A DNA stretch of 64,000 nt from Craspedostauros australis (lineage: Eukaryota; Bacillariophyta; Bacillariophyceae; Mastogloiales; Achnanthaceae): positions 2,418,001 to 2,482,000 of the forward strand of contig JAMXDE010000008.1 of NCBI GenBank assembly GCA_026770025.1. The letters run 5' to 3'. The notes under the pieces are model-generated. The model ran no database searches, was not told where the DNA came from, and was given only the letters and a program-made list of their open reading frames with translations. A program made the translations under genes and the position numbers. Within the stretch, counting starts at the first letter, position 1. The number at the start of each line of letters is the position of its first letter. Below, one piece after another: positions 18,798 to 30,481 of the stretch.

Positions 18798-20992
18798 ATG
18801 AGTACCTTCTCCGCTGACGAGTGGCAGCAACTGGATGAGTATTCAACACTTTGCACGGATGACGATGAGTTCCTCGCGGCGAGCTGCTCTTTGTTAGAAT
18901 CCTGCTTTCCATGTCATGGCGAACATAATATTCGCACGCTTGGCAATGAGATTGTTGAAGCCAGATCAGACCTCGGCTCAGACACCAGCAGCGGCTGCAA
19001 CTGTGACTTCAGCGGCAGCACTCTCCGCGACGATGATGGCAAGGTGAGTACTTGCGCAATGGCGATGATTCTCCGTAGCCCATGATGCCGACTACGACCG
19101 CGGAGATACCATACCTACTATAATAGTTCGAATGAAGTTGCAACCGGAACGCCAACAGTGAACCAAACCGCATGTTGATATAGCTCACAATCCATCGTCG
19201 TCTCACTCGTCATGCTCAGATCGGGAAACCGAACGAGGATACTAATCACAGCAATCCTGCTTGCGCGGCCACATTTGCGAACGCCGTAATAGGAACAGAT
19301 GCGCAGCAAACCACAAGGTTGACCAACGATGACATCTTGAACACATTTAAGGCCCCCGATATCATCGCGCAAGAGCTGCACGCGATGTCACCCGAAGAAC
19401 GCAAGCACATACACGAGGACATCACCGGGAGCTCCGCTCCCTGCGAGGAGATCCCCGAGTTCCTGAGCGCCAAGCTCGACGACATGGAGATGGAGCTGGT
19501 CATGACGACCAGCAACAGGACTGCATACGACATCGCCAAGCAGACGAATCAAGCCTACATCGAAGACAAGGACCTGCGCCTCAAGTTCCTGCGCTGCACC
19601 TCCTTCGACTCGTACAAAGCTGCGATGCGATTGATCGTCTGGTGCGATGCCAAGCTGCACTTGTTCGGTCCGCATGTGCTAGGCAGAGACGTGCTGCTGT
19701 CCGATCTGTGTCCGGGAGCGGTCGCTCTGCTGGAAGCTGGGAATGTACAACCGCTTCCATGCAAGGATGCGCATGGAAGTCGCGTAATCGTAGCGACAGA
19801 GTTCGTCCCGAGCATGTTCGACACCTTGGCAAATGCCCGGGCCCTGTTTTACGCAGCCATGACGGTTGTAGAAGACGTCGACGCACAGAAGAACGGAGTA
19901 GTGATGGTGCATGCACTGGACAAGATGATGCCGAATGTAACATCAAAACAACGGCTGAACATGTGCATTTGCGCGCAGACCACCACGACCACGCCGGTGA
20001 ACGTGAAGAGGATGTACTTCCTATCAGACGATACGAAGGACATGAGGGCCATGGTAGACATTTTTCAGCTCTCGCTGACCCATCATACTCGCCACCGATT
20101 CAAGCCATTCTTCGGTACGCTGGCTGATAACATCAAGAGCCTCTCTTCACACGGCGTGTCACCTCAGGTCCTGCCATTCGATGACAGGGGGATGCTCAAA
20201 ATGGCGGGGGCCAGCGCTTGGATCATGCATCGCAGAGCGCTGGAAGCTTACCGGACCGCAATTGCAACACAGATGAGAAACGGGAATGGCACCTCTGGCG
20301 CTCACGATCATCCTGAGCGCAACGATGCCAGCCATGTGTCATCGATGCGAGTCGTCCAAGACGCTGAAGAAGAGGAAGACAAGAATGCCGTTGTGGACCT
20401 CCAATCGTCAGACCGATGCGCAGACATCCCAGCAGCTGCAGTCGTGCGTAATGGCAGGTCGCCAACTCTGCCACTCCCACCAAAACAGAGGTCAATGCCG
20501 CCATCATCACAGCAGCTTTCTTCATCGCTGCCACTCATGGCGGTTGATCCAATTGAAAGCGACAGCATTCGTCCAAGTTGCAGTCCAACTGAAGTTGACA
20601 TTCTGATGGGACGTGGAAGGCCGTTTCAAGAGCACCCCGGCAATCAGTACATGAAGGCAGTCATTGCTGATATGTTCGACGAGTACGACAAAGCGCCAAG
20701 GTGGGCCAAGCTGAACGTCGCTGAGAAGCTGGTGCACAAGATGCAGGAGCGAAAGAGCCGCTTCCTCAAGAAGCGCAAGGAGACAGGCTGTTGGATCGAG
20801 GTCACCTTCGCGGAAGCACGGGACAAGGCCGCGCATGGCTTCCGCAAGAAGCGCGAGATGGATCTCGTCCGGGCAAGAAGAGATGAGAGACTGCCACCCA
20901 CAACCAAGAAACGGAGGAGGCGAGCACCATCGAAATCAAGAAAACCAACCAAGCCCATCTCTCGAAAGAGGCATTTTGATGCAGGTGTATGA
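18798..20992 (+). CDS. CRAL-TRIO-like protein with C-terminal DUF6824 domain (diatom family)
   Basis: Two exons, 18798-19043 and 19220-20992, encode 672 aa. The 176-bp intron has a GTGAGT donor and a CTCAG acceptor and splits the frame between codons, so the frame closes exactly. ATG 18798 (CCACCATGAG) is preferred over the upstream in-frame ATG at 18546. The region from about residue 130 to 350 matches the diatom Sec14/CRAL-TRIO-like pattern: MSPEER near its start, then KFLRC..FD..KAA..L, LGRDVLL.DL and a late helix-rich part. This fold binds lipids in other proteins; lipid binding here is inference. Residues 542-625 (DILMGRGRPFQEHPGN, then RFLKKRKETGCWIEV and HGFRKKRE) are the diatom-expanded DUF6824 domain of unknown function. 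A basic tail (KKRRRRAPSKSRKPTK) may be a nuclear localisation signal. The linker is Ser/Pro-rich. Confidence 0.8.
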
Positions 20993-21820
20993 TTTAGTAC
21001 GTATAATATCTATTACATGTGGAATAGAGGACCAGAGACTTGGCCCGTTGGTCAGATGGAAACGGAATCACTAATGTTAGTCATCTTGTTGCATATCCAC
21101 ATACCGCAATAGAGAAGTCACACCTGCAATCGTCTGCACGCATGAGCAGCAGAGAGATAGACGGGAAAACAGATCCCAGGTTTTCATCTTTGGGTGATGC
21201 TCGCGCTTTTGCATGGTTGGACGCCAGATTCATGGTCTCGCATCATCAACTTCGCGATATCTATCTGTAGCGGAACGTGCGTACGTACCGAAATAGCAGG
21301 AGTACAAGCGGGTCGTCAGATGCGCACGCGTCTTCGACTGCTTTGAGGCGTGCGCTAAAAGATATCGATATCTCGACGGTATCGTACCATGTGGTATGTA
21401 CACGTGACACTTCCCCAGTGCGAGGCGATCTTGCTTGTTGTGGAGATGATCAAGCCATCGCCACTGAAATTGCCGTTCTTGTCCCATGTTGCGGAGGTTG
21501 TTCTGCCGTTCATGCACCACAGGCAACGCTTTCCATGTTCCTCATGTCTCTGACCGTGCCCAAACTGCGAAAGATCTATTGGCATTCCGACAAAAAGTGA
21601 GTCATCGATGAAACGCGCTTTCTCACCTTGATTCAGCATGAGGATGGGATGGTGCACGCTCAAGTGGACCAGAGTAGAGTTTGCACGCGGCGGAGCATGG
21701 TCGGGTGGGCGACTCATGGTGCGAGCACAAAGCTTGATGTTCTCCGATGGAGAATTTCGAACCATGCATCTCCCGTCGCTGCCCACAGCGAAGTCTTCCC
21801 AACGTTCCATCCTGTTCCAG
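20993..21820. other. unassigned DNA between the DUF6824 gene and the seipin-like relic
   Basis: About 830 bp. The only long frame is a minus-strand ORF of 165 codons (21355-21852) that overlaps the end of the seipin-like sequence in another frame. Its composition is ordinary and no domain is visible. It could be a shadow or a displaced exon. Confidence 0.45.
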
Positions 21821-23053
21821 CTAGAGCGAAGCATCGCTGGCTCTTTCTTCAAGACCTTGCCGTCGGTGTTCCCACAGATACATCAGCAGGATTACAGAGG
21901 TGGATTGGAATACGAAGATGGCGCTGATGCCAATCATCGCACACGTGAAGAACCAGTGCTTCAGAACGTACTGGTATGGCTTCAGTTCTCTTCCAATACA
22001 GACGTGCGCTGCGCTGACTTGCACATCGTCATTGTAGAGATCGTCATCACGAGACGGTGTCCATTCTGTCGACGCTTCTGGAGAGCTCGTGCACTGTGTT
22101 CGCCGCCGCCTGTTGGTTCCACTCACTAACCGAACAGTGATGGACCGTAACGGATGCTGATTTCGTTCCATGACGTAATGATACGACGGGATCACGATGG
22201 TGCGAGTTTCTGGGATGGCACCGACGAGAAACGGCACCAGTAGCGTCCATTTTCGAATCAGCGATATTCAGTCACTTTCGTGCAGGCATTGCGTGGATCG
22301 CACAGATATTGCAAGGGCCGTTCCATTTGCGGATTGCAATGTCACGTGCACGCCGAAGATGCCCAATTCTCGGTTAGTCAGCGATTCTGGAAGCTCCAGC
22401 GCGATTTCGATGGCGTACGGTTGATTTGCCTTCAACGCGGAGCGAGATCGTGGTTTGGGGTGATGACCGTCAAGGTATGGTTCCCATTACGTGCGTTTGG
22501 TGAAAAGATCGGCAGTTGCTCAAGGCGATCGTTGCAAGGCACGCCGCTGATCAACTGAAAGATTGGGTATTTGGTTCTGCGGTGGCATCTGAGGTTGTGC
22601 TTGGGCTTGAGCTTGAGCTTGCCCATGCGATGGTGGCGATGATGAGTGGGAGACTGTCTCCTGTTGCGACTCGGCGCCAGCTTCATGACTGCTCTCGCTG
22701 CTGCTGCTGCTGTCATGATTGATGGCTATATCCGTCTCATTTTGTTTGCATTCTTGTAACAGCTCATTCTCCATTTGATGCTTCCCATCCTCCTGTATCT
22801 GAAACTGCATCTGTTTCTGCTGCTGCTCCAGCCACCGTTGTTGTACGAGATGATGTTCAGTTGGAGGGATGGACATCTCAGTGGAATCGAAGTAGAGTGG
22901 CAAAGTGATGTCGTGGGATGGCATCACAACGATATAGAACAGTCCGTAGGACGACACGGATGTCAAGAGGATCACCACGACTATGCTCCAGCAGATGACG
23001 AGCTTTGCAACAAGGGAATGAAGCCCATGGCTCCATCTGCGCTGGTTCTGCTG
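21821..23053 (-). pseudogene. seipin-like gene, broken (in-frame stop and frame shift)
   Basis: Read on the minus strand, the segment has the seipin layout: a first membrane helix ending SYGLFYIVVMPS (about 22925-23020), a luminal beta-sandwich with the hallmark IALELPESLTNRELGIF (22340-22410), and a second helix HWFFTCAMIGISAIF (about 21850-21940). Seipins sit in the ER membrane and organise lipid droplets. The copy is damaged. A TGA at about 22269-22271 interrupts an otherwise colinear frame just after the sandwich. The frame before the LELPES block shifts by one base near 22432-22440, and no ATG opens the first segment (TGA at 23054-23056). An intron ending CTTTCAG near 22555 may explain one earlier frame change. 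Sequencing errors could mimic decay, so a real gene with errors is the alternative. Confidence 0.6.
22681..22715. repeat. CTG-rich triplet run
   Basis: A run of GCTGCTGCTGCTG with flanking imperfect triplets lies inside the low-complexity part of the seipin-like relic, where it reads as serine codons on the minus strand. Confidence 0.5.
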
Positions 23054-24458
23054 TCATTATCGCTGTCATTGTTGTTTGCACAGTGGTTGCCATCTCCGTC
23101 TGTTGCATTGTGCACGGAAGATGAGCGATGCAAGATGCTGGAGTTTCCATTGCTCATCGCGATGGCTGTCGTTGCCCATGATGGCACGGGCAGCCCGTAC
23201 GCAGACGAGAGCAACAGTACATCAGGCGCAGTCGAAGCAAGGCGGTGAACAATGTGTTGGTTTTGGGAGGTGTCGGCCATGATGGGATGATGAGCCTCGT
23301 GATCTTGGTGGCGTCGATATCGCTTTTGATACGATTAGAGTCGAGTGTCACCTTACGCTTCCACCTGCGCTTACACCTGCACTTCCATCTGCTCTTCCAC
23401 TTCCAAGGATACTTGCGCCTGCTCGTCGCAATCAGTCTCATCCACCACAACGCTCCTTCTGTGCTCTGCTTTGCTGCGTCCAACCCTCCTCTTGCCGGTC
23501 CGAAACACTCATTGCCGCAACGTGCTTCCTCTTGTTGTGTCGCCTTCTTCCCTTCATTTTTGGTAGCGACGTGGTGTTGGGATTGTTGGGATTGTTGGCA
23601 TACATACGTTGGCCATCGGTTGGTGCTTTCTCTTCATTCTTGGTCGGATGGAGGGAAATGATGTTGCTTCCCTCTTCTGTAATTTCACGCTTGCATCGAG
23701 CACCTCCGAATCTGAGAGAAGTACGGCTACGGATTGCCTTGTGCCTCCAAAGACGCACACTTTGTGAGTGGTGGTAGTCGCAAGGCACATAATTTCACAA
23801 CTGGCAAGCCTCACTCGTTCTGATCCCAAGTGGCGATTACGAATCCTGTGGACTCAGCGGAAATGAGTCCCGTGACACTATTGACTAAATGCAGGTTGCA
23901 CAGAACTCGTTATGAAATTATGACCGGTCTCCCAGAAGCGTTCAAACCGGAACAACAAATCCGTACTACTCCGATCGGTTGAGATTTGTGTGCGACATGG
24001 GTTGGGACCGTATTTAACGGAGAAGGGTTATATTGGGATCTGCGGTAAATATTGTTTTGCAATTTTCATTCCTTCTTCCCGAGTGTTGCAGGCTCGCAAG
24101 CACGTCATCCAGAACCTCATTCTTGTCTTAGCGGTGTCGCATTGGTACGTTTTCCTGTGACGTCATGTGTTCGAATTGGATATTGAGGTACCTCCTCTTT
24201 GGTATCATGACTTCGTTCGATTGGTCTCCTTTCTGTTCGTGGTGATCATGTGTGTTGATGCGAGCTTCGTGCACAGACAACGGCGCAGCTCGTCGCGGCC
24301 TACAAGTCATCATTTTGGGAGTGACCTGCTGCACATCATGATTGCAATTACAGCATTATATTCCATACTGAATTAGATGACATGATGACCTACCACCACT
24401 ATCAAGGTGCTCTATTAGAGCACTATTGTAAAATCACAAGGGGTGAGCAAAAGCAAAG

Positions 24459-24527
24459 TACCATGCCGGGATTTGAACCCGGAACCTCAGTTAGAATTAC
24501 TGGTGCTCTACCGTTGAGCTACAGGCA
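24459..24527 (-). pseudogene. tRNA-like sequence, probably a tRNA pseudogene or SINE head
   Basis: The minus strand carries an intact RNA polymerase III A box (TAGCTCAACGGTAGAG) and B box (GGTTCAAATCC). The T arm is perfect (CCGGG-TTCAAAT-CCCGG) and the D stem is perfect (GCTC/GAGC). The anticodon stem CAGT/ACTG closes a 7-base loop AATTCTA. That loop has A where all normal tRNAs have U33, so the anticodon is uncertain (TTC by position). The acceptor arms pair only with a bulged base (TGCCTG against CATGGTA). No CCA is encoded (expected in eukaryotes). These defects argue against a working tRNA; an insertion of organelle tRNA or a SINE head is possible. Confidence 0.6.
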
Positions 24528-26216
24528 ATGCGATTGCTGAACCGAACACAAGTGAAATTTATGGATAGTGGGGGCTACGTGAGTAACGTACTTAGCACTA
24601 TTCAATTTTGTGCTGATACCCACCCACAATTCATGTTTCCATACGATCCTGTAGAGTGCATTCGATGCACTCAGGATAACACCAGTTGTAGAGTATTGGT
24701 CCCTTTTGGACGCCGTGACAGCCGAGCAGCGAAGGACATGATTTGGAGGCAAATCTGCTTGTTGGATATGGACTATGTATGGAATACATAGACCATGCCA
24801 ACAACTATAGATGGGGAAGACGCATCCAGGAGGCTAAGGTAAAGGTTCCCACAAAGTTTGAGGATCGGGGATGGCTCGGAAGGTGGAAACATGAAGAAAG
24901 AAGCGGAGGGCAAGAATTTTGGGGGGATGTCAGTGCACACATCATGCAGCTTTGGCAGTGATGGGCACCATGCACAAGTCACCTAAATCGCCAAGCCACC
25001 CATGCAAGGTGTGTTCATCATTAACTCAGGGGTTGGTTGATGAAGCGGCAGAATGTCTTATTTTCTGGAAGAGGCTGCATCCAGGAATGCACACCAAAGG
25101 GTTGTTTTGGTGGTCGCAACAGCAGCACGATGGCATCATCATACGGAGGTATACCTTTGGAGGCATGAACGCTCAGCTCATTCTGAATGCATCAGTGTGT
25201 CGTCAGGGAGCATGAGAACGCACTAGGAGCACGTGGAGGGGATGCAAAGGCCATATGGAGGAGATACGGATCCAAATATGAACAGCATGCAGATCCAAAC
25301 CAGTCTTTCAGAATTGCTGGGTTTCACTGTTGGGAGGATTTGGGGTATGAAGGGCAGAAATAACGTTCTGTCCTTCACGGAGTGGATACATGGGGGATAT
25401 GCAGAGCCAATGTGTTGTGCAGATTGCATTAATGTCAGGATGGTGATGATGTTCATGGGTGGTGAAGGCAGGGCAGCATGGTGCAATCCAGAATGTGTTG
25501 GCATCCACCACATGACGGACAGCATGCCAAAACGATGTTAAAAATAAAGTTCATAGAAATTGACTTCGATATTCAGAATCACTGATAGTCATGGGCATGA
25601 ATGCACGATTTATTTTTAATGGTAAACTTTGTGTTGTTGAGACACTGCATGATAAGCAGTTATTTGGATGGTTTTGGTTGTGATCTGGATTGGTCCATTT
25701 TAACACGACCCATCACCCACAAGACTCCACAACTAGTGTTATTGTTGGACTTTTTTTTGCAATCTGGTCGCATCGCAATCGAACAGAAACGGCAGCTTGA
25801 CAGTTCATGACACATGTCTCTTGGATACGATAACTTGGATTATGAACACCTCTCTCTGGACCGGACGAACGAACAATGAGTAGAGTAAGTTGCATAGTAC
25901 TCATTGGGAACGCACTTACCCTCCTACGCCAGCAATCTTCGTCAGCGGCTCGGCTGTCATGAAAAGGATGCCGCGGTGAAGAACTTCGAAACTCATTCAA
26001 TTCATCGAGTCATCGGCGCTCCAGCATTTGGCATGCGTAGCAGCTCGTACAAGTACGCACAAGTGCATACGATTAGATTGGATGAGCAAGATGTGCTTGA
26101 TTCCGCAAAAGGACGAAGTCATACTCTACGAGCCGTGGTATACGCCTTGGTCACATCGCTTTGAATCTCCATTTGACGTGGCATCCGACGGAACTTGCAC
26201 ATCGGAGATTCTCTTA

Positions 26217-26238
26217 CTCTCTCTCTCTCTCTCTCTCT
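26217..26238. repeat. (CT)11 microsatellite
   Basis: Eleven uninterrupted CT units. Confidence 0.9.
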
Positions 26239-27066
26239 GCGAGAAGAGGTGTTCACAATAGTCGCACAACGGCAGTTAGCAATACCCAGAGAGTATGAAG
26301 AGTAGAGCGCACCCGTCAAATTACATTCAACTCTCGTTCCTATACGCTCCGTACAAGACATGTATGAGTTCGAGCATCCGAAAGACCGAGAGCGAAACCA
26401 CGAATAGAGTGGCAAAGACAAGGAGAAAGAGGCAAGAAAGGATCTTTACTCGTGCCGATACTTCACGAATACTCGTGTGTCCTCCCAGAGGTGATCGCCG
26501 CAATCTCGCCCGCTCTCTCTTTCTCGGTGTCGGGTGCTCGTATCGTGTGCGTTTGATGTCGAGTTCGCCAAAAAACAACATCGTCAAAGTCTGGGTGGCG
26601 GACGGCAGGAAGCGCGAAAGCGACACCGTGCCATCTCCACAGAGTGAGGCGCCGTCCTCGTCGTTTGGTTTTCAGGGATGTTCGAGTATCGGCAAGACCA
26701 CGTTGTGGTACCAGTGTGGTTTCGCCCATCGGAGAATTCCGCCAACACAAAAGGAAACCAAGATGGTTAATCCGTGAAAGTTGCCGCGTCTGAACATCCA
26801 CGCCCACGTGTGGCGCATGTTCATGAATCGACACGTATGGATGTGATCGATCGCGGTCGTCACTTTTTGTTTTCCGCATCCGTGATCCTTGATTGTGCTC
26901 AGCATTGGCGTGCACAGCTGTGTTGTTCGCACACTGCAGACGTGTGTGGCAGAGAACTTCATGCCCATGTGGGTATGTATGGTAGTACTCGGTGAGATCC
27001 GGGGTACAAGAAAACACGAATCCACCAACACACGCTTCGATTTCCTTTTCGCTTCTGGCTGCCAGG

Positions 27067-27801
27067 ATGATGGAGACGCTCTTCTCCATTCTCGCATCCG
27101 TGATGTCCGAGAGTTGGGTCCAACGCAAAGGCCCAATTCGCAAACTATCGAGGTGCGCGGAAGTCGATCCAAGATCCGATGCATTCCACCACGACCAAGT
27201 CCATCCCATCGCATCGCGTTGCATCACAGTTCAATGCAATGAAATCGAAATGCAATTTGATGCCTGTGGCCGTGACATCACGCAACTCAAGTCCGAAAAT
27301 GCTATCCACAGTTCCATTGTTGCTCACTACTTGATAAATCCTCGGGTGCGTGTCTCGATGGGGGCCTTCCGTTGCTTGGGGGCAAGTTGCTGTGCGTCCA
27401 TGATGGCTTTGATCCTTCACTCTCACTCCAATGCCTCAGCTTCGAGCATTGCCTCCGTCGGCGCAGTCCCCGCAACACGAAGACCTGCGCGAAGATACAG
27501 CCGGACACTTCCGATCATGAGGCCTCCGTTCATTCGCTCTGCCGTGCGTGCAGTCAGGCAAGAGAGCAGCCACGCGTCCATGATGATGGACAGCTCGAAG
27601 CAGGATCGCAAGAAGCTCAGCGGCGCCAATAAGAACGACAACAATAAGAACGACAGCAGCAGCCAGGAGCAGCGACCATGTCGACCCATGGCAACCTATT
27701 ACCATTCATACACACATGTCGGCTTGCCTGTCGATCTACAGCCGAAACGTCCTGCCAAACCGGCGGGATCGACTTCCTGTGATGTTGCACATCCTACTTG
27801 A
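27067..27801 (+). CDS. weak hypothetical ORF, 244 aa
   Basis: This is an open frame of 244 codons from ATG 27067, with a second plausible start at 27358. No domain is recognised. The middle is basic with arginines spaced as in a targeting peptide (RRPARRYSRTLP), followed by an Asn/Lys/Ser-rich stretch encoded by AAC/AAG repeats near 27620-27670. An opposing ORF overlaps its first part, which weakens it. It may be an exon, a chance frame or a real species-specific gene. No function is proposed. Confidence 0.25.
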   Translation: MMETLFSILASVMSESWVQRKGPIRKLSRCAEVDPRSDAFHHDQVHPIASRCITVQCNEIEMQFDACGRDITQLKSENAIHSSIVAHYLINPRVRVSMGAFRCLGASCCASMMALILHSHSNASASSIASVGAVPATRRPARRYSRTLPIMRPPFIRSAVRAVRQESSHASMMMDSSKQDRKKLSGANKNDNNKNDSSSQEQRPCRPMATYYHSYTHVGLPVDLQPKRPAKPAGSTSCDVAHPT

Positions 27802-29005
27802 CGTGAGGTGATGTCGTTCAAGGTTGCGCAAAGCCCATGGCCGAAGAAATGTGACCTGCTCATTATCACGTCCGGCTTGTTAATCCCTTCACGTCTGGCT
27901 TCGATTTCTCCGATAGACAGCTCCTCGACTCCTTGGACTCCAGAACGACGAGAGCACGCCCGATGTTCGCATTCCGCGTTCGCACACGTTTGGTGGCAAA
28001 TGGCGGGCTTATGGATTGCATCCATTTAACACTATTCGGTTCTGTGCCCCGAAGAGCTGGACGTGTTTTTTAATCTGGATTGTGGTGCTTCAAGCAGATG
28101 ATTTAACTCTGGGGACGTTATTGGTATTCGGGTTCGGTTATGTCGTGATGCATTGCGGGTTAAGTATCCGTGCGGCTTCTTCGTCTCCGGTTTATTTTCT
28201 CGTCATACTTAACGACGAATAGAGCGATCATTGTATCAGCACGGGATTCTTTGTCCGTTCGATTTCTTGTTCCCAAGATCAGAATTGTGCGATGTGGGTA
28301 CGACGAGGCGCGAAGGCTGGTTCAAGGCCATGGACGAAAGAGTGGTGCACGCTTTTCTGCGAAGAGAGATCACCCAAGATTCGTTCTGTTGGGCTGTCTG
28401 TCTGATTGAGTTGTTCTGCGGTTCTGCAGTCGCATTGTGAGACTTCTCGGCTTCTGTCTCTGTGTCTGTGTGTTGTCGCGGAGGTGTGTGACGGCGGTGC
28501 AAGTACTGTTGTAAGTGTATGTAAGTATGTGTAGTACCATGGTGTGGCAGAGCGGCAGAGCGGCAGAGTGCGTGGAATGGGCTTGCCGCATCGTGGTTGT
28601 TGGGACTGTTGCGCTGTGTGCGTTCCACCAATCACCATAAAACCGAAATGACAAGTGAAATTCCTCCACTCCAACGCAAAGTAACGCAAAGTAACGCAAC
28701 ACAAGACAACCACCTCTTCCACAAACAAAGCCAAAGACACAACATCAAGCTTCCCACACAATCGACAACGACCAACACAACCAGAGACGCGGAGACCGAG
28801 ACAGACACAGATCATCTACCTTGAAATCGCATCCACGCAAGCGCCACATCGCACTTCACTCCAATTGGACCATACAGCACATCACAGTGCAGACAACCGA
28901 CAACCGACAACCCACAACACAACACAACAAACAACAGACAACAAATCCAAGGTCACTCTGGCAATACCTAGCAGCACTCTAGCTGAAAAGGCTGCAGGCG
29001 CTGAA
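27802..29005. other. unassigned DNA
   Basis: 1.2 kb with overlapping short ORFs in the 28236-28815 interval on the minus strand that are different frames of the same DNA. CAA/ACA-rich simple sequence lies at 28870-28945. No gene is supported. Confidence 0.5.
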
Positions 29006-29212
29006 ATGTGCAAGGTCCTGGAAGGAGGATCAACAAGAGAAGTAAGGACGATGTCGTCTGCGGAGGACGAGAACAAGGGCGACAGCAGCGTCGCCGAGAA
29101 CCAGGAGAAGGACGTGGTGGTGGACCAGAAGACGCGGAACTTCCTGGCGAGCAGCTCGCAGGGCTCCAGGCTGGGCAAGCTGCGGAGGCACGCCGACATG
29201 TTTGGATCATGA
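29006..29212 (+). CDS. small hypothetical protein, 68 aa
   Basis: The frame opens at ATG 29006; a second ATG at 29051 would give 53 aa. Codon choice from about 29050 is GC-rich at third positions, like the good genes in this window, and differs from the flanking DNA. The product is acidic in its first half (SSAEDENKGD) and basic near the end (GSRLGKLRRHADMFGS). No signal peptide or helix is visible and I do not recognise a family. A GTAAGG sequence just before the second ATG could be a splice donor. It may be a genuine small protein or the last exon of a larger gene. Confidence 0.35.
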   Translation: MCKVLEGGSTREVRTMSSAEDENKGDSSVAENQEKDVVVDQKTRNFLASSSQGSRLGKLRRHADMFGS

Positions 29213-30481
29213 GCGAGTTCATCTGTCAGCCAGTTTTCAAGCAGCAGCCGCCCATACCAGTTCATCCGCGCACCGATGCTGGCCTCGAGCCTTCGCTTCG
29301 CCTCACATCAGGAGAGGTATTTGGCCAGGCCTCCTGGCGGCAACAGAATGGCCAGCCAAGGATATGCACGCAACGCAACACCCCGTCCTATTGAGGACCT
29401 CCCAGGTCTCTTTCCCCCAAGACCGCAACCCTTGCCTGCACCGCAGCCATCGAAGGGCGCTGCACAGGCACCTTTAAGTTGGTGTCTTCGGCAGCGCCCC
29501 TTCACCGTGATCGATTTTGCACATCTTGCCCGATCACGCGCGGCCTCTCTACTTCAAGAGCAGCAGACGAATGGACCATGCACATTGCACGGGTACTCCC
29601 CGAAGTATGCATGCCTGGGCGGATACAATCCGCCTCCTCCCGAAGTCACATTTCTTGACGCTGGGCTTCATTCGTCGCCTTCACACAGCAGGCACCGCCG
29701 CCAACTCTCTCAAGGAGCTCAGACCTCCATTTTTCCTCTGTACAATACACTACAACATCAACGTCAACACCCATGCTCTTCACACACCTGACTCACCAAC
29801 GACATGCTACGCAGCACAACATCAGATGCAATTTAACCTCGCCTACAACAGCAACGCAACACCACTCTCTGTAAATATTATACCACTCGACGACTACGAT
29901 CATCATCCCGCACACTCGCACTAATCTTAACCACAATTTTCGCATCCTCCGAATCTCATTGCCAGTGTTGTCCACGGGCACTTGAAGTCTGCCACACCCC
30001 GCATTTTGTCGTCTTCATTGTTTTCCACGACCGATTCCACGCGCGCCTTGGGAACAAACGCAACTTCAAACAACGCGACAGGAGCTTTGCACGCGCCAAC
30101 ACAACGTTCTTTTTTCTTCCTTAGCGATGGACTCCTTCGATCAAAATGGTTTGGATTTGGTTCAGCCTCTAGCTACCAACTGAGTAGACTGCGCAGGATA
30201 GTATCCAAGATGACTTTCGGCTTCATAACGGTCACTCTTCTTGTTGTCGAACCTGGCACAAATTGGTGGCAGAAGCCAAATCGACCACACTTTCCTGTCA
30301 AGAGCATCGAGAAAGAGAACAGAGCGGAGCTGTCATACGACTAGTCGTACCATACCTCCTCGATGCATCCGCAGAGTGCGGCCATCGGTATTGCGCAATC
30401 CTTTGATCACTCCACAGGACATCACCGCCACTGCACTGCATTCGTTCATTGATTGATTGACCGCCAAATCAAGCCACAAAA
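29213..30481. other. unassigned DNA upstream of the fucosyltransferase-like gene
   Basis: 1.27 kb. ORFs at 29276-29791 and 29982-30344 (plus) have no domain and unlike composition. The promoter and leader of the next gene lie at its right end. No elements can be placed. Confidence 0.5.

Larger units (their letters stand above)
23054..27066. other. gene-poor region, 4 kb
   Basis: Only short, mutually overlapping ORFs are present. The minus ORFs at 22981-23280 and 23438-23829 might be remnants of upstream exons of the seipin relic, but nothing links them. ORFs at 26295-26777 (plus) and 26463-27227 (minus) overlap head to head and show no domain. The stretch contains the tRNA-like sequence at 24459-24527 and a CT microsatellite at 26217-26238. 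I see no other feature. Confidence 0.5.

Noticed and set aside
22269-22271. TGA in the seipin-like frame read as selenocysteine
   Set aside because: Diatoms have selenoproteins, but seipin is not known as one. The site is not a redox motif, and a nearby frame shift already indicates damage.
24459-24527. Functional nuclear tRNA gene
   Set aside because: The acceptor stem pairs only with a bulge and the anticodon loop lacks U33, so I call it tRNA-like.
25233-25541. 102-codon ORF as a gene or retroelement fragment
   Set aside because: It overlaps a minus ORF of the same length and shows no domain or codon bias.
26463-27227. 254-codon minus ORF
   Set aside because: It overlaps other frames on both strands, has no domain, and its Cys/His/Arg-rich composition is like random translation.
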